The notes beneath the pieces are model-generated. The model was not told the origin of the DNA and made no database searches. It saw only the letters and a program-made list of their open reading frames with translations. Below, piece after piece: positions 25,271-32,998 of a stretch of 39,065 nt of DNA (its first letter is position 1; each line of letters begins with the position of its first letter). The stretch lies in contig CAYNLG010000028.1 in NCBI GenBank assembly GCA_964397995.1, forward strand, positions 1-39,065, read 5' to 3'. The DNA comes from CAYNLG01 sp964397995. Lineage in GTDB: Bacteria; Planctomycetota; Phycisphaerae; FEN-1346. A program made the position numbers and the translations under genes.

Positions 25271-25375
25271 GGCGGCGGCTCTCCGCCTGAGCATGTCCTC
25301 CTTAGCATACGCATTAGACGCCCCGGCGTCCGCGGGTGTGTCACGAAAAACCCGGCCGCCCCGTGCCGCCCCTCG

Positions 25376-25381
25376 TACAAT
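25376..25381 (+). promoter_or_regulatory. possible -10 box (TACAAT) of the alpha/beta hydrolase gene
   Basis: TACAAT (5 of 6) 28 bases before the ATG at 25410, in the context CGTACAATCCGG. No TTG-type -35 is present at 16-18 bases. Confidence 0.28.
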
Positions 25382-25409
25382 CCGGTGAACCGTCGGGGAA
25401 CCGTCCGCC

Positions 25410-26750
25410 ATGCGATGCGCCTTGGCTTCCGCCGTCCTGCTCCTGGCTGCCGCGCCGCGCCTCCCGGCCGCCGAGGCCGACCGGTCGCCGGCCGACCTGG
25501 TCCGGGCCTTCTTCACGACCGACGACGAGGCCGCGCGCCGCGACCTCGCGGCCGCCTTCGGCTCCGCCGCGCCCGCCGACTGGGAGAAGGTCTCGGCCTT
25601 CCTGCACCGGGCGGTCCCGCGCCGGCCGCTCGCGCCCGGCCTCCACCGCTTCGCGACGCCCGGCGACGCGACGGTCGGCCCGGTCCGCTACGTCCTCCAC
25701 GTGCCGCCCGCGTACGAGCCGCACGCCGAGGACGGCCTGCCGCTCGTCGTCGCCATCCACGGGACCCGCGGGAGCGGCGAGCGGTTCCTGGCCGGCACCC
25801 TCGGCCGCCTCGGGCCGCTGGCGGACACCTGCCTCGTGGCCGCCCCGGACGCCCCCACGAAGGGCGTCTACCGGGCCGACCCCGTCACCATCGAGTACCC
25901 CCTGCGGGTGCTGGCGGACGTGCGGCGGCGGGCCAACGTCGACGCCGACCGCTGCGTCCTGACGGGCTTCTCGAAGGGCGGCTACACCACCTGGGGCACC
26001 GCCCTGTTCTCGCCCGGCGCGTGGGCGGGGGCGGCCCCGATGGCGGGATGGCCCCTGACGGAGGCCCGCACCACCGGCGCGGTCCTTTACCTGGAAAACG
26101 TCCTGGCCCTGCCCGTCCAGGCGCACTGGGGCGAGAACGACATCGTCGGCGGCCAGACCGAGGGCATCAACACCCTCAGCCGCCAGGTCGCCGCCGAGAT
26201 GCGGCGCCTCGGCGCCAAGCGCTTCGAGGGCGTCGAGGTCCCCGGCGAAGGACACCAGTTCACCCTCGACCTGGAGCGGTTCCAGGGCTTCGTCCGCCGC
26301 GTCCGCCGCGACGGGCCGCCCGACGCGTTCCGGTTCCTCTTCCACCGGGTGGAGCGCGGCCGGGCGTGGGACGTCCGGGCGGTGGAGGCGGCCGGCGACC
26401 CGTTCGACTTCGACGCCCGCCGCGTCCTCCGCGTCGACCGGCCCGACCAGTTCGAGGAGGCCCGCCGTCGCCTGTACCTGCAGCACGCCTTCGAGATACG
26501 CGGCGTGCGGAACCGCGAGGCGAACGCGCTGGCCCTCACCGTCCGGAACCTCACACGGGTCGAGGTCGAGGTGACGCCGCGCGGCTTCGACCTGGCCCGC
26601 CCCGTGCGGCTCACTGCCAACGGCCGCACCGTACACGCCGGCCCCGTCGAGGTCGACTGGTGGACGCTGCTGGAGACGGCGCGCCGGACAGGCGACCTGG
26701 ACCGGTTGGTGGTGCGGCGGATCGCGTGCGACGTGCCGGTGCGGCGCTAG
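25410..26750 (+). CDS. secreted alpha/beta hydrolase (esterase/PHB-depolymerase-like) with a C-terminal extra domain
   Basis: 446 residues. A signal peptide covers about 1-20 (MRCALASAVLLLAAAPRLPA). An alpha/beta hydrolase core runs from ~85 to 295: the HGTRG oxyanion element (117-121), nucleophile elbow GFSKGG with Ser188, acid GENDIVGG with Asp244, and GEGHQFT with catalytic His282. VRYVLHVPPAYEP before it matches the 'R-Y-x-L-x-V-P-x-x-Y' opening of esterase D/PHB-depolymerase-like enzymes and dienelactone-type esterases. Residues ~300-446 form an additional beta-rich region containing RVEVEVTPRGFDLARP, of unknown role. The likely activity is extracellular ester cleavage (acetyl, feruloyl or lipid esters), useful for acylated xylan; that substrate is inference. 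Its stop shares a CTAG with the stop of the convergent gene. Confidence 0.8.
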   Translation: MRCALASAVLLLAAAPRLPAAEADRSPADLVRAFFTTDDEAARRDLAAAFGSAAPADWEKVSAFLHRAVPRRPLAPGLHRFATPGDATVGPVRYVLHVPPAYEPHAEDGLPLVVAIHGTRGSGERFLAGTLGRLGPLADTCLVAAPDAPTKGVYRADPVTIEYPLRVLADVRRRANVDADRCVLTGFSKGGYTTWGTALFSPGAWAGAAPMAGWPLTEARTTGAVLYLENVLALPVQAHWGENDIVGGQTEGINTLSRQVAAEMRRLGAKRFEGVEVPGEGHQFTLDLERFQGFVRRVRRDGPPDAFRFLFHRVERGRAWDVRAVEAAGDPFDFDARRVLRVDRPDQFEEARRRLYLQHAFEIRGVRNREANALALTVRNLTRVEVEVTPRGFDLARPVRLTANGRTVHAGPVEVDWWTLLETARRTGDLDRLVVRRIACDVPVRR

Positions 26751-27205
26751 GCGGCGCCGTCGTCGCCGGCCGCACGCTCGGGCTCGGCCGACCGACGCGT
26801 CGCCTCGGGCACGTGCCGGAGCAGCGCCAGGAGGACGACACCCAGGCCGATCGCGCCCGGTCCCTCGGCGGCGGTCCAGGGCCAGGGCAGGCCGACGGCG
26901 GCGTCGATGGCCAGCATGGCCGAGCCGAAGCCCACGCTGAAGACCCCCAGGAACCGGATCACCCACCGCGACGTCCGCAGTCGCCCCGCCGCCATCCAGC
27001 AGAACACGCCGCTGACCGCGTACATCAGCGAGATCGACCGGACCAGGTAGTCGATGACCGGCCCGTCCGGGTACGGCCCGAAGCCGAGCGCCCGGTGGCC
27101 GGCGGCGTGCCAGGCCCGGGGGGCGACGACGGAGGGGGCGGCCAGCATGAGGACGACGCCGGTCGCTCGGAGCATCAGGGCCAGCCACCGTTCGGCACGC
27201 GTCAT
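26747..27205 (-). CDS. small integral membrane protein of unknown function
   Basis: 152 residues from the ATG at 27205 (AAAGGAG six bases upstream); the frame extends further upstream without coding character. Four hydrophobic helices: about 7-27 (WLALMLRATGVVLMLAAP), 50-72 (IDYLVRSISLMYAVSGVF), 80-102 (WVIRFLGVFSVGFGSAML) and 115-132 (GAIGLGVVLLALLRHVP), with a short acidic tail. No domain recognised. It ends tail to tail with the hydrolase gene, the two stops sharing the palindrome CTAG. Confidence 0.72.
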   Translation of the reverse strand: MTRAERWLALMLRATGVVLMLAAPSVVAPRAWHAAGHRALGFGPYPDGPVIDYLVRSISLMYAVSGVFCWMAAGRLRTSRWVIRFLGVFSVGFGSAMLAIDAAVGLPWPWTAAEGPGAIGLGVVLLALLRHVPEATRRSAEPERAAGDDGAA

Positions 27206-27233
27206 GGGGGGCTCCTTTCCGCGGGACGCGCCC

Positions 27234-27262
27234 AGTGTACCGCGCCGCGGGGGCGCGGCCAA
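27234..27262 (-). promoter_or_regulatory. possible promoter of the small membrane protein gene, overlapping a palindrome
   Basis: Minus strand TTGGCC (27262-27257), 17-base spacer, TACACT (27239-27234). The -35 lies inside the palindrome CGCGGCCAAGGCCGCG at 27254-27269, so a bound repressor there would block it. Confidence 0.3.
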
Positions 27263-27377
27263 GGCCGCGTGCGGGCAGGAGCAACACGCGTTTATTTGGT
27301 ACGGGGCTTGAAACGCGGGGCGCGGGCCCGGCATACTTGAGGGTACTCTACCAAGGGAGTGCGCGGCCGAGGCCGCG
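27254..27377. repeat. two near-identical palindromes in the divergent promoter region
   Basis: CGCGGCCAAGGCCGCG at 27254-27269 and CGCGGCCGAGGCCGCG at 27362-27377 are 7-base inverted repeats around a two-base centre and differ at one central base. They are 108 bases apart, between the membrane-protein gene (minus) and the lipoprotein gene (plus). They may be operators or simple GC-rich hairpins. Confidence 0.45.
27308..27337 (+). promoter_or_regulatory. possible promoter of the 226-residue lipoprotein gene
   Basis: TTGAAA at 27308-27313 (5 of 6), 18-base spacer, CATACT at 27332-27337 (4 of 6). The transcript would start near 27344 and have a ~100-base GC-rich leader containing the second palindrome. 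Confidence 0.35.
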
Positions 27378-27446
27378 CCGGTGCCGCCCCCAGCGGGCCC
27401 GAGGGGCGGCGCTCGGGTGCCGCCGGGCCCATAGGAGCCGCATGCC

Positions 27447-28127
27447 ATGACACGCCACCTATGTCTGCTCGCCGCCATCGCCCTTGCCCTGGCCGCCTGG
27501 GTCCCCCTCGGGTGCGAACCGGGCGCGATGCGGGACCCGAGCCACCAGGAGGATCTGACGATCCGGATGCTGGAGGGGGATGACTTCGAGCAGATGGCCG
27601 TCATCGCGGGCCTGGAGGGGCAGCGGCTGCAAGAGTTCAACCAGGCGGTCGCCGAACGGACCAGGACATTCGAGGCGTTCGAGAACGGGCCGGAGGCGCG
27701 GCAGCTGCAGGTGGCGCGCGACGCGCTGCAGGCGGCCAAGACAAGCAACGACGAGGCCCGCATCGCCGCCGCCCGCCAGCGCGTCGAAGAGGCCGGCAAG
27801 GCCTACTGGGACGCCCGGTCCGACCTCCGGGCCGACGTCATGGCCCACCTGACGCTGGAAGAGCAGCAGGACTGGGGCGGCTATGTCCTGTACAAGAAGG
27901 TCCTGCCGCGGTTCAAGATGGACGAGCTGACCGACGCCCAGAAGCGCCAGCTCCGGGCCGTCGCCAACGAAGAGGCCGCCCGCGTCATCGGCCCGACCAC
28001 GGTGCGCCAGGACCCGTACTTGAAGGGCATCCGCGACAACAAGGAACTGCACGACAAGGTGGAGGAGCGGGCCGTGAAAGAGGTCCTGACGGCCACGCAG
28101 TGCGACCGGCGTAACGTCTTCCTGTAG
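27447..28127 (+). CDS. putative lipoprotein of unknown function, helical
   Basis: 226 residues. Lipoprotein signal with lipobox PLGC and Cys23. AGGAG nine bases before the ATG. The mature protein is highly helical and charged: QRLQEFNQAVAERTRTFEAF, then an Ala/Glu/Arg-rich segment (90-130) typical of long helices, then LTLEEQQDW and LTDAQKRQLRAV (~137-172). The two LT-x-x-Q-like elements recall the helix-turn motifs of Spy/CpxP-type periplasmic proteins, but the similarity is short. Otherwise no family recognised. A bidirectional terminator follows. Confidence 0.72.
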   Translation: MTRHLCLLAAIALALAAWVPLGCEPGAMRDPSHQEDLTIRMLEGDDFEQMAVIAGLEGQRLQEFNQAVAERTRTFEAFENGPEARQLQVARDALQAAKTSNDEARIAAARQRVEEAGKAYWDARSDLRADVMAHLTLEEQQDWGGYVLYKKVLPRFKMDELTDAQKRQLRAVANEEAARVIGPTTVRQDPYLKGIRDNKELHDKVEERAVKEVLTATQCDRRNVFL

Positions 28128-28165
28128 GCCGGCCGCCGCCGAGCGCCATCCTGGACGCAAGAAAG

Positions 28166-28197
28166 AACCGCCCGGGCCCCGCGGGGTCCGGGCGGTT
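28166..28197. terminator. bidirectional intrinsic terminator between convergent genes
   Basis: A 14-base stem with one G-U pair (AACCGCCCGGGCCC, 28166-28179, pairing with 28184-28197) and a four-base loop. The first 10 pairs are perfect. On the minus strand it is followed by TTCTTTCTT, on the plus strand by TTTCGTTG. It separates the lipoprotein gene (plus) and the large TPR gene (minus). Confidence 0.75.
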
Positions 28198-28217
28198 TCG
28201 TTGTGCGCGCGTGCGGC

Positions 28218-31070
28218 TCAGCCGGCGGGCGCCGGGGCCTCCTCCTCCTCCTCGCCCTCGGCCTCCTGCTCGTCCGCCTCGCCGACGGGGCCGGCCGCCG
28301 CCGGGGCGGCCGCCTGGGCCTGCCCCAGCAGCTCGCGGAACTTGCGCTGGATGACGGGGTCTTCGCTGAACTTGCCGTTCCGCATGATTTCCATCGCCTT
28401 GAGGGCGTCGCGGGTCTCGGCCACCTGGCCGGCCTTGAACTTGCAGAGGAACAGGTTGTACTGGAACTGGTCGATGCGGGTCTTGGGGGTGTCGCGGTCG
28501 GCGTCGGCGACGTCGCGGGCGACGCGCCAAAGCTCGACGGCCCGCTCGAAGTGGGGGCGCGCGGCCCCCCTGTCGGGGGCGGTTTCGCCGAGGCCCTGGT
28601 AGGCGCGGGCCATGCCCTCGATGCAGTCGATCTTGAGGGGCTCGCCCTCGGGCGGCTCCTCGGGCTTCGGCCCGCCGAGGGCCATGAAGATGTTCAGGGC
28701 CTGCTGGTACTCGCTCACCGCCAGGAACAGGTCGGCCAGGTCGTACCGGATGACCTCGATGCGGATGGCGCCCTCGGGGCCGCCGTTCTTCTGGAGCCAC
28801 TCGATGAGCCGCTGGCTGAGCTTCTCGGCGGCCTCGACCTTCGCCGCCGCCGCCGCCTTGTCCCGCTTCACCAACTGCCGCACGTCGTCGATCATCGCCT
28901 GGAAGAGGCCGCCGAGGACGCGGCCGATTTCCTCCTGCTTGCCCTGCTTCATGGCCAGGGCGAGGAAGTCTTCGAGCAGGCGCTGGGCCTCGTCGAAGCG
29001 GCGGAGCTTCTGCAGGGCGTCGATCCGCAGCTTCAGCACGCGGCCGCGCATCTCGTCCCCGACCGCCACCGCCGCCTCCATCTGCTCCAGGTACTTCAGG
29101 GCGTCGTCCGGCAGGTCCACCTCCGGGTACAGGTGCACCTCGGCCGCGTTCAGGTACGCCGCCTGGATCCAGTTCTGCACCTCGGCCTGCTTCTCCTCCG
29201 GCAGGCGGGCCTTCTGCGCGTACTCGGCAAACTCGACGAACAATTTGGCCACGCTCCGCGCCCGCGACAGGATGAGCTGCTTGTCCTTGGTCGGCAGGAC
29301 CTGCTCGCGGAACTGCTCCAGGTGGCAGAGCGGCACCCAGTACCGGGCGTCGGGGTAGAAGGGGCTGTCGCGCCCGATCTGGGCGAACACCTCGGCCGCC
29401 TCCGTGAAGTGCTTCCCGTTGAAGAGGACCACCCCCAGGTAGTACCGCTGCGATTCGCCCTCTTCGGGGTACGTGTTCAGATACCAACGGAGGGCGGTCT
29501 CGTAGGCGTTGCGCGCCTCCTCGGTCTTGGTCTCGTCGTAGTGCTCGCCGGTCAGGCTGACGGCGTACTGCGCGGCCGCGTCGGCGTGCTGGAAGTCCGG
29601 GAACTGCCCGGCCACCTGCCGGAACAGCTCGGCCGCCTCCGTCTTGCGGCCCAGCTGGAAGCGGATGGCGGCCTGGGTGTACAGGCCCTGGGGATAGTTC
29701 TCGGCGGTCTTCTCGACCTTGCCGGTATAGAGGGTGAACAGGCGCAGGGCCTCCTCGAAGTCCGCCGGGGTCTTGGATTCCTGGGCCTTTTCGAGGGCCT
29801 CGTTGGCGGCCATCCAGAGCTGGAAGGGCTCCATCTGGTCGGCTTCGTCCACCGTGCCGCCCACCAGGTCGAACATCACGGCCTCGACGATGGTCGGCCA
29901 CGGGTCCGCCCGCCCGTACAGGCCGCGCAGGATTTGGACGCCCTTGTCCTTGGTGGCCTCGTCCTTGGCGGCCCGGCCCTCCATGACGTAGCTCTCGGCC
30001 TCGACGATGGGGAACCCGAGGCCAAAGAGGGTATCCTCGACGACCTTGGCGCCGAAGAACTGGCGGGCGTCCTGGAGGGTTTCGCGGGACCGGCCGTACG
30101 CGCCCTGGGCGAGGTACGTCCGGGCCTTCTCGAAGGCCGAGCGAATCTTGAGCGGCTTCGGCGCATCGGCGCTGCCGCTCTGCGCGAAACTGTTCAGCGC
30201 CTCCTCGTACTGGCCCAACTCCCGGTGCGCCAGGCCGACCACCAGATGCGCCCACCATTTCGCCGGCACCGTGTCCGGCAGGTCCGTGTACCCGACGAAG
30301 CCGGTGATCGCGTCGTTGAGCAGGGCCGTGCGGCCGCGCTCCCCCTCGGCCGGCTCGTACGACTTCGGCAGCACCCAGCCGCGGTAGTAGGTGATCCAGG
30401 CGGTCTTGTACTCGGCCTCGCGGCGGAGGCTCTGGAGGTTGCGGACGTAGCCGGCGTTGACGAATCTCGAGCGGTCCGGGTCCAGGTCGATTTCCGACAG
30501 CCACTGGCTGGCCGCGAGCAGGGCCGTCGAGAACTGGTCCAGCGCCACCTTCAGCAACTCGGCCGCCCGCTGCCGGTTCCCCACCCGCCTGTCGGTCAGC
30601 TCCAGCAGGTCCAGGTCGTGCTGGAGCCACTCCTGGAAGATCATGTTCCCGAGGTCCATGCGGAGCTTCAGGACGTCCATGCGGGCGGTGTTCTTGGCCT
30701 CCCACTGGTCCTGGGGCGTCTCACGGGCGACCTGGGCGGCCGCGTCGATGGCGGCCTGGTACAGCGTCTTGGCGGCCTCGAAGTGCGCGTTCCGCGCCGG
30801 GAGCTCCCGGGTCCGCATGGCGGCCTGGCGTTCGGCGGCGGCCCGGGCCGCGGCTTGGCCACCGGCGGCCGGCACGTCCACGTCGCCGGGAACGGCGGGG
30901 GGCGGGGCGGTCGTCTCGCCGAACTCGCGCCGGTAGACGTCCAGCAAGGTCTTCAGGCCCCGCTGCTCCAGGCCCCGGACCATCGGGTCGGCGGATTGGG
31001 CGGCCGCGGCAGCAGCACCCGCCAGGAGGCAGGCGGCCGCCAGGGCCAGGTGATGAAGGCGTCGTGTCAT
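28218..31070 (-). CDS. large secreted TPR-repeat protein, last gene of the ExbB/ExbD-vWA operon
   Basis: 950 residues. Signal peptide to ~24 (LLAGAAAAAAQSA). Most of the remainder is helical, with tetratricopeptide-like pairs throughout: WWAHLVVGLAHRELGQYEEALNSF, in shortened form HLVVGLAHRELGQYEEAL (~275), LYTQAAIRFQLGRKTEAAEL (~470), YLGVVLFNGKHFTEAAEVFA (~545), LRRFDEAQRLLEDFLALA (~700) and LADLFLAVSEYQQALNIFMA (~790). A Glu-rich acidic tail (GEEEEEAPAPAG) ends it. TPR arrays bind other proteins. By location it would lie in the periplasm as a partner of the ExbB/ExbD/vWA complex; function unknown. It is 103 bases after exbD2 and has only a weak ribosome site. Confidence 0.8.
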   Translation of the reverse strand: MTRRLHHLALAAACLLAGAAAAAAQSADPMVRGLEQRGLKTLLDVYRREFGETTAPPPAVPGDVDVPAAGGQAAARAAAERQAAMRTRELPARNAHFEAAKTLYQAAIDAAAQVARETPQDQWEAKNTARMDVLKLRMDLGNMIFQEWLQHDLDLLELTDRRVGNRQRAAELLKVALDQFSTALLAASQWLSEIDLDPDRSRFVNAGYVRNLQSLRREAEYKTAWITYYRGWVLPKSYEPAEGERGRTALLNDAITGFVGYTDLPDTVPAKWWAHLVVGLAHRELGQYEEALNSFAQSGSADAPKPLKIRSAFEKARTYLAQGAYGRSRETLQDARQFFGAKVVEDTLFGLGFPIVEAESYVMEGRAAKDEATKDKGVQILRGLYGRADPWPTIVEAVMFDLVGGTVDEADQMEPFQLWMAANEALEKAQESKTPADFEEALRLFTLYTGKVEKTAENYPQGLYTQAAIRFQLGRKTEAAELFRQVAGQFPDFQHADAAAQYAVSLTGEHYDETKTEEARNAYETALRWYLNTYPEEGESQRYYLGVVLFNGKHFTEAAEVFAQIGRDSPFYPDARYWVPLCHLEQFREQVLPTKDKQLILSRARSVAKLFVEFAEYAQKARLPEEKQAEVQNWIQAAYLNAAEVHLYPEVDLPDDALKYLEQMEAAVAVGDEMRGRVLKLRIDALQKLRRFDEAQRLLEDFLALAMKQGKQEEIGRVLGGLFQAMIDDVRQLVKRDKAAAAAKVEAAEKLSQRLIEWLQKNGGPEGAIRIEVIRYDLADLFLAVSEYQQALNIFMALGGPKPEEPPEGEPLKIDCIEGMARAYQGLGETAPDRGAARPHFERAVELWRVARDVADADRDTPKTRIDQFQYNLFLCKFKAGQVAETRDALKAMEIMRNGKFSEDPVIQRKFRELLGQAQAAAPAAAGPVGEADEQEAEGEEEEEAPAPAG

Positions 31071-31173
31071 GGGGCATCTATCCCGTAGGAGGCCGGGGCC
31101 GAGCCCCCGGCCCGGCCCTTCCTTGGACGACCGAGGCCGCCCGGCTATTGGCGCGCCCGCGGCGCGGGGGCGG

Positions 31174-31620
31174 CTACTTCGGCACCGAGAATTGGATGTT
31201 CGTGAAGCCGGCGGCCACGGCCCGGTCGAACGCCGCCACCACCCACTTGTGCCGCACCGCCATCGTCGGGTCGATCAGCACCGGGTAGCTGGCCGCCAGG
31301 CCCCGGGCCTGGAGTTGGCAGAGCGACGCCTCCAGGGCGTTGAAGTTCGACCCGAGCGACTGCTGGTTCAGTTCGATCGACACGTTCTCGCTCATCGGCG
31401 GCTCGTCGAGCAGCGTGATCCGGATATTCATCTTGTCCGGGTCCTGGCGGGCCATGTTGGGCCCGACGTTGCGCGGCAGGTTGGTGGTGAGCTGGCCCTC
31501 GCCTCCCTGGAAAGACGGTGTCAGCAGGAAGAAGATGAGCAGGTTGAAGATGATGTCGATCATGGGGGTCATCGGGGGCTCGCACTTGGCGGGCTCCCGT
31601 TTGCGTGCGGTGTTGCGCAT
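31174..31620 (-). CDS. exbD: ExbD/TolR-type biopolymer transport protein (second copy)
   Basis: 148 residues. Short basic cytoplasmic N-terminus, then the single transmembrane helix with the family motif MTPMIDIIFNLLIFFLL (17-33), which carries the essential proton-conducting Asp22. The remainder is a small periplasmic domain. ExbD/TolR proteins assemble with ExbB/TolQ pentamers and couple proton flow to motion of TonB/TolA-like partners. AAGGAG eight bases before the ATG. Differs from the copy just upstream in the periplasmic part: this one has PPMSENVSIELN and a longer C-terminus LAASYPVLIDPTMAVRHKW. The two copies are adjacent (30-base gap). Confidence 0.92.
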   Translation of the reverse strand: MRNTARKREPAKCEPPMTPMIDIIFNLLIFFLLTPSFQGGEGQLTTNLPRNVGPNMARQDPDKMNIRITLLDEPPMSENVSIELNQQSLGSNFNALEASLCQLQARGLAASYPVLIDPTMAVRHKWVVAAFDRAVAAGFTNIQFSVPK

Positions 31621-31650
31621 GGCACGGACTCCTTCGCGCCCCCCGAGGGG

Positions 31651-32127
31651 CTACAGCTCGTCCTCGTCGGGGATGTCGGTGGTGATCCACCAGCCTTCGA
31701 TCTTGGCCGCCCCGGCACAGAGCATGACCCGGGCGATGTCTTCGTAGGGGATCATAGCGTCGGCCCGGAGGATGACGTTCAGCTTCCGTTCCCCGGCCGC
31801 CTCGCCGCTCTCGCTGACGAAGCTCTGGAGGTACTGGGTCAGTTCACTGTTCGGGATGCCCGCCGAGATGGACGAGTCGATGGGCTTGCCCATGATCCAG
31901 ACCTCGGGGTCGTCCGGGTTCTTGATGTTGATGACGACGTTGCGGAACCGGCCGTAGTCGATCGGCGTGGCCGTCTTGGCCACCGGCAACTCGACCTGCT
32001 CCAGCTCCAGCTTCGTGAACTGGCTGACCAGCATGAAGAAGATGATCAGCAGGAACACGATGTCGATCAGCGGCGTCATGTTGAACCGGACCGCGCCGGT
32101 TCCTTGTGCCTTCTTGACGCGTGGCAT
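31651..32127 (-). CDS. exbD: ExbD/TolR-type biopolymer transport protein (first copy)
   Basis: 158 residues. Basic N-terminus (MPRVKKAQGTGAVRF), then MTPLIDIVFLLIIFFMLVSQ (17-36) with Asp22 in the same position as in the second copy. The periplasmic domain contains ELPVAKTATPID, an NVVINIK strand, and KLNVILRADAMIPYEDIARVM (~115-135), the standard C-terminal ExbD pattern A-D-x-x-x-P-Y-x-x-I-x-x-V, ending in an acidic DEDEL. 52 bases after exbB, GAGGAGG before the ATG. Two ExbD-like proteins beside one ExbB are common in planctomycetes and may form a heterodimer. Confidence 0.93.
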   Translation of the reverse strand: MPRVKKAQGTGAVRFNMTPLIDIVFLLIIFFMLVSQFTKLELEQVELPVAKTATPIDYGRFRNVVINIKNPDDPEVWIMGKPIDSSISAGIPNSELTQYLQSFVSESGEAAGERKLNVILRADAMIPYEDIARVMLCAGAAKIEGWWITTDIPDEDEL

Positions 32128-32179
32128 GGGCCCTCCTCGCTAGCGTGGGCGCCCGGGTGTCGGCGACCGCCGGCGGCGC

Positions 32180-32926
32180 CTACTGGCCCCCGCTGGGCTT
32201 GAAGTTGGCGAGCAGTTCCTCGGCCACCAGCGCGGCCTCCATGGAGAGCTGCTCCACGCGGTTGCGGTAGATGGCGTAGGCGGCCAGGGAGGGGATGGCG
32301 ACGAACAGGCCCGCGAAGGTCGAGAACAGGGCCGTCAGGATGCCGCCCGCCAGGTCCTCCGGGTTCGCCTTGCCGCCCAGCGATTCAATCTTGCCGAACG
32401 CATTCATCATGCCGTAGACCGTCCCGAACAGCCCCAGCATCGGGCTGATGTTGCCGATCAGGTTGAGGTATTCGATCTTGCGATAGAGGCGCGCGGTGCG
32501 TTCCTCGGCGGCGTCCTCCATGGCCTTCTCCATGGCGTCGTAGCCGTTGGCGGCCTCGATGAGGCCGGCGTGGACCACGCCGCTGACGAAGGACGGGTCG
32601 GCCTGGCAGAACTCCAGGGCCTCGCGGAACCGCCGCTCGTCGAACATGGTCTTGACCTGGGCCACGGAGAGTTCCGGGAGGAGGACCGTGCGGCGAATCG
32701 TGATGGCGTGCTCGATGATCAGCGCGATGGCCGTGATCGACAGGCCGAAGATCGCGAAGATGTCGAACATGCCGATCCAGCTCTCGAACGTGGCCTGGTA
32801 CATCATCTCGCCGAACGACCGCTGCCGCGCCGCCGCCGCCCACGCCGGGTCCGCTGTCGCCGCCACCACCAGCAGCAGCATTCCCCCCACCAGTGTCAGT
32901 CGTGCCACCAGCCCGTGCTTGCGCAT
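32180..32926 (-). CDS. exbB: MotA/TolQ/ExbB proton channel protein
   Basis: 248 residues from the ATG at 32926, which has AAGGAG nine bases upstream; an in-frame ATG at 32983 would add 19 residues without a fitting ribosome site. Unlike classical ExbB it opens with a signal-peptide-like segment (9-30, ending ADPAWAAA). Transmembrane helices at ~52-72 (FDIFAIFGLSITAIALII), ~155-177 (NLIGNISPMLGLFGTVYGM) and ~193-220 (GGILTALFSTFAGLFVAIPS). The last two carry the MotA/TolQ/ExbB signature with polar Thr198, Ser202 and Thr203 lining the proton path. With ExbD it uses the proton motive force to drive a TonB/TolA-like partner. It is the third gene of the operon, 72 bases after the TPR gene. Confidence 0.93.
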   Translation of the reverse strand: MRKHGLVARLTLVGGMLLLVVAATADPAWAAAARQRSFGEMMYQATFESWIGMFDIFAIFGLSITAIALIIEHAITIRRTVLLPELSVAQVKTMFDERRFREALEFCQADPSFVSGVVHAGLIEAANGYDAMEKAMEDAAEERTARLYRKIEYLNLIGNISPMLGLFGTVYGMMNAFGKIESLGGKANPEDLAGGILTALFSTFAGLFVAIPSLAAYAIYRNRVEQLSMEAALVAEELLANFKPSGGQ

Positions 32927-32998
32927 GTGCCGTTGCTCCTTCGTCGCTTGAGCCTGAGCGTCTCCCACGCGGCTCGTCCGCATGCGATGCCCCCTGGG

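Noticed and set aside
22733..27340. A 1535-codon open frame on the plus strand
   Set aside because: Crosses several well-supported genes on both strands and translates to Arg/Pro-rich low-complexity sequence with no domain; an artefact of very high GC.
28203..31088. A 961-codon open frame opposite the large TPR gene
   Set aside because: Reverse complement of a TPR coding frame, Val/Leu/Gly/Asp-rich; the minus-strand frame has the signal peptide and regular TPR pattern.
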